Below, piece by piece: positions 8,542-15,100 of a stretch of 64,000 nucleotides of DNA. The notes beneath the pieces were generated by a model that made no database searches, was not told where the DNA came from, and was given only the letters and a program-made list of their open reading frames with translations. Source of the DNA: an uncultured Reyranella sp. (lineage in GTDB: Bacteria; Pseudomonadota; Alphaproteobacteria; Reyranellales; Reyranellaceae); assembly GCF_945957355.1 (NCBI RefSeq), contig NZ_CAMFKM010000016.1, positions 1-64,000 of the forward strand, written 5' to 3'. Both the position numbers and the translations under genes were made by a program. Numbering within the stretch: position 1 is the first letter of the stretch; each line of letters starts with the position of its first letter.

Positions 8542-9432
8542 TCACGGAAGCGGTTCGGCAAATGCCTCGCGTCGGACCTCGTCGCGCAGCGTCTCGATGA
8601 AGGCGTCGGCGATCGCGCCGCCGTTGGGTGGCCGGGCGCGGCGCAGGAGGCCGACTTCCCGATGGAACGTATCGGCGCCGAACTCGAATTCTCGCACCAG
8701 CCCGGTGAACTCGCCCAGGGCTGTTCGCGGGATGATGGCGACGCCCACGCCGCTCGCGACCAGGGTGATCATCGTGTCGAGATAGTCGACCCAGATCGTG
8801 TCGCGAAGGGGCACGCCCATGCGCGACAGGAAGTCGTCGATCTGCACGCCGGCACTCCATGAGAGGTCGTAGCCCATGAAGGTGTGCATCGCCATGGCCT
8901 CGCGCCAGGTGCCGGCGCATGTCGCGGCAGGCGCGATCAGCACGAACGGTTTGCGGAACAGCGGGATCCAGCGGATCGTGCGCAGCAATGGCAGGTTCGG
9001 AAGGACCGAGGCGGCCAGGTCGAACTCCTCGCGTTCGACATCGCCGGCCATCGGGCCTTCGCGGCGAATGAGCCGGATCGTGACCGCGGGATGGGCGCGC
9101 CGGAAGGCGACGAGCGCGCGGGCCATCAGGCTGTTGTGGACCGAGGTGATCGTGCCCACCCGCAGGCTGCCCCGGAGCTGGCCCGCGCCATGCCCCGTGC
9201 GCATGCGATCGGTGATCTGCAGCGCTTCCTCGGCGAGCGGTCGCAGCGCCTCGCCCGCGGCGTTGAGGGTCGCCGACCGGCCGGTGCGGTGGAAGAGCTG
9301 CACGCCGGTGAAGTCCTCGAGCCGATGGATGTGATCGCTGACCGCTGATTGCGTCATGCCGAGGTGCCGGGCGGCGGCGGTGAACGTGCCCCAGCGGCAA
9401 ACCGCGAGGAAGGTCTGGAACTCCCGCAGCAT
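8542..9432 (-). CDS. LysR-type transcriptional regulator
   Basis: 296 residues from ATG 9432 (MLREFQTFLAVCRWGTFTA). The winged helix-turn-helix lies at residues 3-60, with the recognition part AARHLGMTQSAVSDHIHRLE, followed by the usual linker and a two-lobed effector domain (GTITSVHNSLMARALVAFRR ...). An earlier in-frame start at 9465 would swallow the dyad described at 9458-9472, so the shorter start is preferred. The gene is divergent from the amino-acid ABC transporter operon that begins at 9563. By the usual LysR arrangement it probably controls that operon and itself in response to a transported or catabolised amino acid. Confidence 0.9.
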   Translation of the reverse strand: MLREFQTFLAVCRWGTFTAAARHLGMTQSAVSDHIHRLEDFTGVQLFHRTGRSATLNAAGEALRPLAEEALQITDRMRTGHGAGQLRGSLRVGTITSVHNSLMARALVAFRRAHPAVTIRLIRREGPMAGDVEREEFDLAASVLPNLPLLRTIRWIPLFRKPFVLIAPAATCAGTWREAMAMHTFMGYDLSWSAGVQIDDFLSRMGVPLRDTIWVDYLDTMITLVASGVGVAIIPRTALGEFTGLVREFEFGADTFHREVGLLRRARPPNGGAIADAFIETLRDEVRREAFAEPLP

Positions 9433-9457
9433 CGGCGATTCCCTGTGTAGTCCCAGT

Positions 9458-9472
9458 ATCGCCAATGGCGAT
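9458..9472. promoter_or_regulatory. probable LysR operator (T-N11-A dyad)
   Basis: A perfect inverted repeat, ATCGCC-AAT-GGCGAT, lies in the space between the lysR gene and the divergent transporter operon. It contains the T-N11-A pattern of LysR recognition sites, and two further pairs (AG/CT) extend the symmetry after one mismatch. It sits 26-40 bases before the lysR start and about 90 before the transporter start. A second short dyad, ATGCT-C-AGCAT, follows immediately at 9471-9481. Function is inferred from position and symmetry. Confidence 0.6.
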
Positions 9473-9562
9473 GCTCAGCATGGGATTAACGCGCTTTGCC
9501 CTGCTGGCGCAACATGTTGAACTCTTCCGCAGGGGAAATTTTCTGCGTTTGGGGAGTAGAAT

Positions 9563-10435
9563 ATGGGTCTTTGCCGCTCGCTGCTAAGATGGGTGCGCTT
9601 CGAGCATCGCACTTCGCTTTGCTTCTCTCTCGTTTTGGGTTTCGTGACGCTTGCTGCCGGGCTGAGCGCTGCGCAGGCGGAGGAATCGCGGCTCGACGCC
9701 ATCCTGAAGCGCGACAAGCTGATCGTCGCCGTGAGCAACAGCACGATGCCCACCGGCTTCATCGACGAGAACGGTACCCATACCGGATTCGAGATCGAAT
9801 TTGCCCGCCTGCTCGCCAAGTCGATCCTGGGCAGCCCCGACAAGATCGAGTTCGTCGTCGTGAACGCGGCCGGGCGGTTCCCGGCGGTGCTTTCTGGTCG
9901 TGTCGACTTCGGCATCGCCTCGGCCACCATCTACCCCGACCGCGCCGTGCGGCTGGCCTTCACGCGACCGTACATGGACTCGACCACTTTCGTCGTCGTG
10001 CCGAAGGGCTCTCCGATCAAGAAGATCGAGGATCTCGACAGCGCGGACGTTGTGTTCGGCGCCACCAACACCGCCGCGATGATCGATCGTGCTAAGCGCT
10101 ACGCCCCCAAGGCCAAGGCGATGTACTTCGATACCGATAGCGCTGCGTTCCAGGCGCTGAAGAGCCGGCGGGTGGGCGCCGTGCAGGCCGATTCGGCCGC
10201 GGCCGAATTCCAGGTCGCCCGTTCCAATGGGGCCTGGGTCAAGCTGCCCGGCCAACTCGGCAGCCTGAACGGCAATGCGCTGTTCATGAAGCCTGGAGAC
10301 TTCCAGCTCTGGCTCTGTCTCGACACCATCGTCGGCGAATACACGCATGGTTCGCGCTACGACGAATACGAAGCGCTCTATCGCAAGTGGTTCGGCGCCG
10401 CGCCGCCGCCGGCACGCTTCTATTCGGCGAAGTGA
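9563..10435 (+). CDS. amino acid ABC transporter, periplasmic substrate-binding protein (family 3)
   Basis: 290 residues. The N-terminal signal peptide (SLVLGFVTLAAGLSAAQA, cleavage after AQA) is followed by a family-3 solute-binding domain: LDAILKRDKLIVAVSNST, then GFEIEFARLLAKSIL, then DFGIASATIYPDRAVRLAFT with the ligand Arg region, and WFGAAPPPARF at the end. GGGGAG (9551-9556) precedes the ATG. It is the first gene of an operon with two permeases, an ATPase and an alanine-racemase-like protein. The family binds polar amino acids or opines. Which one is not determinable here. Confidence 0.9.
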   Translation: MGLCRSLLRWVRFEHRTSLCFSLVLGFVTLAAGLSAAQAEESRLDAILKRDKLIVAVSNSTMPTGFIDENGTHTGFEIEFARLLAKSILGSPDKIEFVVVNAAGRFPAVLSGRVDFGIASATIYPDRAVRLAFTRPYMDSTTFVVVPKGSPIKKIEDLDSADVVFGATNTAAMIDRAKRYAPKAKAMYFDTDSAAFQALKSRRVGAVQADSAAAEFQVARSNGAWVKLPGQLGSLNGNALFMKPGDFQLWLCLDTIVGEYTHGSRYDEYEALYRKWFGAAPPPARFYSAK

Positions 10436-10474
10436 CCCCGTCTGTCCGCTGATCCGATCTTACCCACGCGTTCG

Positions 10475-11125
10475 ATGGACACCGCCTTTCTCCTGCGCAT
10501 TCTCCCGGTCCTGCTGGAAGGGCTGGAGATCACCGTGGCGCTGACGGCCCTCGCGCTGGTCGGCGCGGCGATCGGCGGCCTCGTCGTGGTCGCCGGCCGG
10601 CGCAGCCGTTTCGCCGCGGTGCGTGCCGTGACCATCGCCTACATCGACGTGATGCGGAACACGCCGGTCCTGGTGCAGATCTTCATCCTGTATTTCGGCC
10701 TGCCCGAGATCGGACTCTACCCGGAGGCGTTCGTCTGCGGCGTCATCGCGCTGGTCCTGCAGAACAGCGCCTATGCCGGCGAGATCTACCGTGCGGGTAT
10801 CGAGTCGGTGAAGCGCACGCAGACCGAGGCTGCACTGTCGCTCGGCATGATGCCGCGCCGGGCGCTGTTCGACATCGTCCTGCCGCAGGCGCTGCGCCGC
10901 GTTCTGCCTGTGCTCGGCAACCAGGCCGTCGTGATCCTGAAGGACAGCTCGATCGCTTCGACCATTTCGGTGACCGAGCTGACGCAGGCCGGCAAGCTGC
11001 TGCTCGATCGCAGCGCCGCGCCCTACGAGACCTTCTTCATGATGGCGGCGCTCTATCTGGCGATGGCGGCCATCATCCTTGCGGCGATGAGATTGCTGGC
11101 CTGGCGCTTCCCGGTCCGCACATGA
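10475..11125 (+). CDS. amino acid ABC transporter permease (HisMQ/GltJK family)
   Basis: 216 residues with about five membrane segments. The N-terminus LLEGLEITVALTALALVGAA is typical of HisM/HisQ-type permeases. The ATPase-coupling EAA loop is visible as EAALSLGMMPRRALFDIVLPQALRR, quoted here as EAALSLGM followed by VLPQALR. It lies 39 bases after the binding-protein gene and overlaps the second permease by four bases (ATGA at 11122). It should form a heterodimeric inner-membrane channel with the next gene product. Confidence 0.92.
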   Translation: MDTAFLLRILPVLLEGLEITVALTALALVGAAIGGLVVVAGRRSRFAAVRAVTIAYIDVMRNTPVLVQIFILYFGLPEIGLYPEAFVCGVIALVLQNSAYAGEIYRAGIESVKRTQTEAALSLGMMPRRALFDIVLPQALRRVLPVLGNQAVVILKDSSIASTISVTELTQAGKLLLDRSAAPYETFFMMAALYLAMAAIILAAMRLLAWRFPVRT

Positions 11126-11754
11126 AGCTGACCGTTCTCACCTACATGGCCTGGGGCGCGAGCGTCACCGTGATGCTCGCCGTCGCCGTGATCCTGCTGA
11201 GCTCGGTGCTCGGCATGGCCCTGGCGCTCACCCGGCTTTACGCCTGGCCGCCGCTGCGCGTTCTGGCGGCGGGATACGCACTGGTCACCCGCGGCATTCC
11301 GTTGCTGGTCCTGCTGATCGGCTGCTATTTCAGCCTGCCCTATCTCGGCATCACCCTGCCGGTCTATGCCGCCGCCATCGTGGTGATGGGCTTCTATTTC
11401 GCCGCCTACATGGGCGAAGTGTTCCGCGGCGCCCTCATGGCGGTGCCCCGGACGCAATGGGATGCGGGTCGCAGCGTCGGCTTCCGGAGCCTGCAGAACT
11501 TCAGCATCGTCATCCTGCCGCAGGCGCGGCGGCTCTGCGTGGCGCCGTTTCTCAACACCTCGCTTTCCGTCGTGAAGAACACGTCCCTGATCAGCGCCAT
11601 CGGCGGATGGGAGCTGTTCTCGACCGGTCGCGAGATCGGCGAGCGCACGGGCGAACTCATGCCGGCCTATCTCGGTGTCGCCGCCGGCTATTACCTGATC
11701 TGTTTTCCGCTGGCGCGGCTGGCGAGCTACGTGGAGCGCCATTCGCATGCCTGA
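11122..11754 (+). CDS. amino acid ABC transporter permease (second subunit)
   Basis: 210 residues with several membrane helices. MAWGASVTVMLAVAVILLSS at the N-terminus is followed by the EAA-type loop (DAGRSVGFRS ... VILPQARRLCVAP). Start and stop overlap both neighbours (ATGA with the preceding permease, 8 bases with the ATPase), so all three are translated as a unit. Its length and loop match the HisQ/GltK class. The ARRLC variation in the loop is slightly unlike the usual QALR, but the fold appears intact. Confidence 0.9.
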   Translation: MKLTVLTYMAWGASVTVMLAVAVILLSSVLGMALALTRLYAWPPLRVLAAGYALVTRGIPLLVLLIGCYFSLPYLGITLPVYAAAIVVMGFYFAAYMGEVFRGALMAVPRTQWDAGRSVGFRSLQNFSIVILPQARRLCVAPFLNTSLSVVKNTSLISAIGGWELFSTGREIGERTGELMPAYLGVAAGYYLICFPLARLASYVERHSHA

Positions 11755-12541
11755 GCCTCTCCCAGAACCTCTCGTCGTCATCGACAGGGTCGGCAAGTCG
11801 TTCGGCGCCAACCGGGTCCTGAAGGAGGTTTCGCTCTCCGTCGGCAGGGGAGAAGTAGTGACGCTGATCGGGCCGAGCGGCTGCGGCAAGACCACGCTCC
11901 TGCGCTGCGTCAACTTCCTCGAAACCTACGACAGCGGCGCGATCAGCATCGAGGGCGAAACCGTCGGTATCCGCCTCAGCGCCGATGGCAGCCGCAAGCC
12001 GCGTCCCGACCGCGAGGTCGCCGCGATGCGCGCCCGCGTCGGCATGGTGTTCCAGAGCTACAATCTCTTTCCGCATCTCACCGTGCTCGACAATCTGACG
12101 GTGGCGCCGGTCAAGGTGCGCGGCTTGCCGCTCAGGCAGGCGCGGGAGAAGGCGATGGCGCTGCTCGAGCGCGTCGGGCTTTCCGAGAAGGCGGCACAGT
12201 ATCCGGCGGCGCTCTCGGGTGGTCAGCAGCAGCGCGTCGCCATCGCGCGCACCCTGGCAATGGAACCTCACCTCATCCTGCTCGACGAGGTTACCTCGGC
12301 ACTCGATCCGGAGCTGGTGGGCGAGGTGCTGGATGTCGTGCAGTCGCTCGCCGCCGACGGCATGACCATGATGATTGTCACCCACGAGATGCAGTTCGCC
12401 AGAGAGGTTTCGAGCCGCGTGGCCTTCATGGCGTCCGGCGAGATCGTCGAACTTGCGTCGCCCGCCGACCTGTTCGGCAGCCCGAGGAGCGACCGCCTGC
12501 GCTCCTTTCTTGCCCGCTATAAGGCGGCGCACCGCATTTAG
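11747..12541 (+). CDS. amino acid ABC transporter ATP-binding protein (GlnQ/HisP family)
   Basis: 264 residues. Walker A is IGPSGCGKTTLLRC, with the Q-loop in GMVFQSYNLFPHLTV, the signature LSGGQQQRVAIARTLAM, Walker B as LILLDEVTSALDPEL, and the switch His in IVTHEMQFAREV. These are all the features of an active polar amino acid importer ATPase. It overlaps the permease gene by 8 bases and is followed after 21 bases by the alanine-racemase-like gene. Confidence 0.95.
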   Translation: MPEPLPEPLVVIDRVGKSFGANRVLKEVSLSVGRGEVVTLIGPSGCGKTTLLRCVNFLETYDSGAISIEGETVGIRLSADGSRKPRPDREVAAMRARVGMVFQSYNLFPHLTVLDNLTVAPVKVRGLPLRQAREKAMALLERVGLSEKAAQYPAALSGGQQQRVAIARTLAMEPHLILLDEVTSALDPELVGEVLDVVQSLAADGMTMMIVTHEMQFAREVSSRVAFMASGEIVELASPADLFGSPRSDRLRSFLARYKAAHRI

Positions 12542-12562
12542 CCAACCCTTTCCAGGAAAGAC

Positions 12563-13681
12563 ATGATGCACGCCCAACGCCCCACCTGGTGCGAGATCGA
12601 CCTCTCGGCCATCAGGCACAATCTCGCCACGCTGGGCGAATTGGTCGGCCCGAAGGTCGGCGTGTTCGTCTGCGTCAAGGGCGACGCCAGCGGCTGCGGC
12701 GACATCGAGGTGGCCCGCACCGCCGAGCAGGCGGGCGCGGCCGGTGCGGCCTTCGGCAACCTCGACCGTGCGATGGCCGCGCGCCAGGCGGGCGTTCGCC
12801 TGCCGATTCTGCTCTATCCAACCTGCCTGCCCGATACCGCGCCGGCGCTGGAGGCGCACAACCTGATGCCGACGCTCTCGACGCTCGAAGACGTGGCCGC
12901 CTGGTCGTCGCATGCCAAGTCGCTGAAGGTGTTCCTCAAGCTCGACGGCGGCGGGTTTCGCGCCGGGGCTTTCCCTCATCATGCGCCAGCGGTGGCGCGC
13001 GCCATCGCCGACAGCAACACGCTCGAACTGGCGGGCGCCTACGGCCACCCCATGGCGTCCTACGGTCCGGTCGATCCCGTCTATACCGACGCGCAGGTCA
13101 ATTCCTGCATCGACGCGCTGCAACGTATCGAAGCGGCCGGCATCGACGTTCCCGTCCGCATGGTGTCGAGCTCGGCCATCATCCTCAGCCATCCCGACGC
13201 CGACCTGAATGCCGTCGATCCGGGACGCCTCGCCATCGGCCAGAGCTTTCCCGCGGCCCCCAGGCGTGAGCGTGTCTGGCGCCACGCGCTGGCGGGCCTG
13301 CGCAGTCATCTCGTGATGGTGAAGTCGCTCGACGATATCGGCGACGTCATGCCCGCACCGTTCCTGCCGCGCCGGCCCGGCATGAAGATCGGCCTCGTGC
13401 CTTACGGCTGGTCTGATGGTTATCCGCGCAAGATCCCGGAGAACGCGACGGCACTGCTGCATGGCAAGCGCGTGTGCCTGCTGGGACCGACGCATTCGGA
13501 GTTGCTGCGCGTCGACCTGACCGACGTGCCCGAAGCCGAGCTCGGCGACGAGGTGGTTTTTCTCGGCCGCCAAGGCAGCGAGGAGATCGGCCTCGATGAG
13601 CTGGCCGCGCAATGGAAGGTCGGCGTTTCCGACCTGTACGGCGCCATCGGCAAGTCCGTGAGGCGCCACTACATCCGGTAG
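12563..13681 (+). CDS. alanine racemase-like PLP protein with altered active site
   Basis: 372 residues with the layout of fold-III alanine racemases. It begins with WCEIDLSAIRHNL (residues 9-21), then the PLP-lysine strand VCVKGDASGCG (Lys39), KLDGGGFRAG (Arg133), and the C-terminal beta domain with DEVVFLGRQGSEEI. Several residues that define racemase chemistry are changed. The usual VKADAYGHG is VKGDASGCG (Ser43, Cys45). The pyridine-contacting Arg of the NxVRPG-type motif is Asp219 in NAVDPGRLAIG. The catalytic Tyr of GYADG is Trp283 in YGWSDGYPR. The CMD motif is THSE. So PLP binding is likely but simple alanine racemisation is doubtful. It lies last in the amino-acid uptake operon and may act on the imported compound, for example as another racemase, an aldolase or a decarboxylase-type enzyme. 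Confidence 0.8.
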   Translation: MMHAQRPTWCEIDLSAIRHNLATLGELVGPKVGVFVCVKGDASGCGDIEVARTAEQAGAAGAAFGNLDRAMAARQAGVRLPILLYPTCLPDTAPALEAHNLMPTLSTLEDVAAWSSHAKSLKVFLKLDGGGFRAGAFPHHAPAVARAIADSNTLELAGAYGHPMASYGPVDPVYTDAQVNSCIDALQRIEAAGIDVPVRMVSSSAIILSHPDADLNAVDPGRLAIGQSFPAAPRRERVWRHALAGLRSHLVMVKSLDDIGDVMPAPFLPRRPGMKIGLVPYGWSDGYPRKIPENATALLHGKRVCLLGPTHSELLRVDLTDVPEAELGDEVVFLGRQGSEEIGLDELAAQWKVGVSDLYGAIGKSVRRHYIR

Positions 13682-13714
13682 GCCGGCCCCGCGAGCCACC
13701 ATCCGGAACGAAAT

Positions 13715-13739
13715 CGGCCGCCCCTGACAGGGGCGGCCG
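13715..13739. terminator. hairpin terminator between convergent genes
   Basis: A perfect 11-base stem (CGGCCGCCCCT / AGGGGCGGCCG) with a GAC loop lies between the racemase-like gene and the convergent thiolase gene. The downstream T content is modest on both strands. It could work in both directions as an intrinsic or hairpin-assisted terminator. Confidence 0.65.
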
Positions 13740-13797
13740 AGCTCTTCATTCGGTCTCTACAGCTGTGCCGGAGATCGCCACCGGCGAGCTGTGATGT

Positions 13798-14988
13798 TCA
13801 GTGCACGACCTCGAACAGGCCGGCGGCACCCATGCCGCCGCCGATGCACATGGTCACGACAACGTTCTTGGCCTTGCGGCGACGGCCCTCGATCAGGGCG
13901 TGGCCGGTGCAGCGGGCGCCGGTCATGCCGAACGGATGGCCGATCGAGATCGAGCCACCGTTGACGTTCAGCTTCTCGTTGGGAATGCCGAGCTTGTCGC
14001 GGCAGTAGAGGACCTGAACCGCGAAGGCCTCGTTCAGCTCCCACAGGTCGATGTCGTCCATCTTGAGGCCGAACCGCTTCAGCAGCTTCGGGATCGCGTA
14101 GACCGGGCCGATGCCCATCTCGTCCGGCTCGCAACCGGCGACGACCAGGCCCTTGTAGATGCCGAGCGGCTTCAGACCGCGCTTGGCGGCTTCGGCGTCG
14201 CTCATGATGACGGCGGCGGAGGCGCCGTCGGAGAGCTGGCTGGCATTGCCGGCGGTGATCCACTTGTCGGGGCCGGCGACCGGCTGCAGCTTGGCCAGGC
14301 CTTCGAGCGTCGTCTCGGGACGGTTGCCCTCGTCCTTGGTGAGCTTCACCGTTTTCCGAGTGGTCTCGTTGGTGTTCTTGTCGGTGACCAGCATCGTGGT
14401 CTCCATCGGCACGATCTCGTCATCGAACTTGCCGGCCTGCTGGCCCGCCGCGGTGCGCAGCTGGCTCTGCAGCGAGTACTCGTCTTGCGCCTCGCGGCTG
14501 ATGCCGTAGCGCGCGGCGACCGTGTCGGCCGTCGTGATCATGGCGTGGTAGATGCCCGGCACATGCTCCTGCACCCACGGGTTCACCAGGCGGTTCTTGT
14601 TGCCACCCGGCGGGCCCTGGACCAGCGACACCGACTCGAGGCCGCCGGCGATCATCACCGGCACCTTGTCGACCAGCACGCGCTGCGCGGCCATCGAGAT
14701 GGTCTGCAGGCCCGACGAGCAGAAGCGGTTGACGGTGACACCCGAGACGCTCACCGGCGCTCCGGCGCGGATCGCCGAGACGCGGGCGACGTTGGAGCCC
14801 GTGGTGCCCTCCGGCGCGGCGCAGCCCAGGATCACGTCCTCGACCTCGCCCAGCTCGACCTTGGCGCGCTCGGCGGCATGCTTGATCACGTGAGCGCCCA
14901 TGTCGGCACCGTGCGTGTCGTTGAAGATACCGCGGAACGCCTTGCCGATCGGCGTGCGGGCGGTGGAGACGATTACTGCATCAGCCAT
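13798..14988 (-). CDS. acetyl-CoA C-acyltransferase (thiolase)
   Basis: 396 residues, the standard size of a thiolase. The nucleophilic Cys lies in VNRFCSSGLQTISMAAQRVL near residue 90. The general-base His is in SIGHPFGMTGAR and the second Cys in TMCIGGGMGAAGLFE near the C-terminus. The N-terminus has VSTARTPIGKAFRG. It lies downstream of the multifunctional beta-oxidation gene on the same strand, separated by a 112-base gap that holds a structured repeat. The pair carries out the last steps of fatty acid beta-oxidation, thiolytic release of acetyl-CoA. A biosynthetic acetoacetyl-CoA role is possible but less likely given the neighbour. Confidence 0.93.
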   Translation of the reverse strand: MADAVIVSTARTPIGKAFRGIFNDTHGADMGAHVIKHAAERAKVELGEVEDVILGCAAPEGTTGSNVARVSAIRAGAPVSVSGVTVNRFCSSGLQTISMAAQRVLVDKVPVMIAGGLESVSLVQGPPGGNKNRLVNPWVQEHVPGIYHAMITTADTVAARYGISREAQDEYSLQSQLRTAAGQQAGKFDDEIVPMETTMLVTDKNTNETTRKTVKLTKDEGNRPETTLEGLAKLQPVAGPDKWITAGNASQLSDGASAAVIMSDAEAAKRGLKPLGIYKGLVVAGCEPDEMGIGPVYAIPKLLKRFGLKMDDIDLWELNEAFAVQVLYCRDKLGIPNEKLNVNGGSISIGHPFGMTGARCTGHALIEGRRRKAKNVVVTMCIGGGMGAAGLFEVVH

Positions 14989-15024
14989 TTGAGTTTCCTT
15001 CCAACTAGAACCTTTGTTGTTGCC

Positions 15025-15082
15025 TTCCCCCTCCCGGCCTCCCCCGTCTGACGGGGGAGGTGCCCGAAGGGCGGAGGGGGAA
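15025..15082. repeat. intercistronic structured repeat (three-way-junction palindrome)
   Basis: Three nested stems can be drawn in the gap between the beta-oxidation gene and the thiolase gene. A 10-base inner hairpin (CCTCCCCCGT/ACGGGGGAGG, 15038-15060) and a 4-base GCCC-GAA-GGGC hairpin (15062-15072) are enclosed by a 10-base outer stem, TTCCCCCTCC (15025-15034) with GGAGGGGGAA (15073-15082). Elements with a CCTCCCCCGT... GGGGGAGG core followed by GGTGCCCGAAGGGCGGAGGGGG-like DNA recur between genes in many alphaproteobacterial genomes (from memory). Only this copy is seen in the window. Confidence 0.65.
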
Positions 15083-15100
15083 AGCCCCGAACGCGTTGCC

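Noticed and set aside
9557..9565. TAGAATATG read as a -10 box just before the binding-protein gene
   Set aside because: It directly abuts the start codon and leaves no room for a leader containing the clear GGGGAG ribosome site.
11657..13702. Long open frame on the minus strand (681 codons) opposite the amino-acid ABC and racemase-like genes
   Set aside because: It is low-complexity in character (rich in R, H, G, A, D), has no recognisable domain, and lies entirely opposite well-supported genes. It is a by-product of high GC content.
15020..15085. Insertion sequence end or transposon inverted repeat
   Set aside because: The arms fold on themselves within 58 bases, no transposase or target duplication is present, and the surrounding genes are intact.
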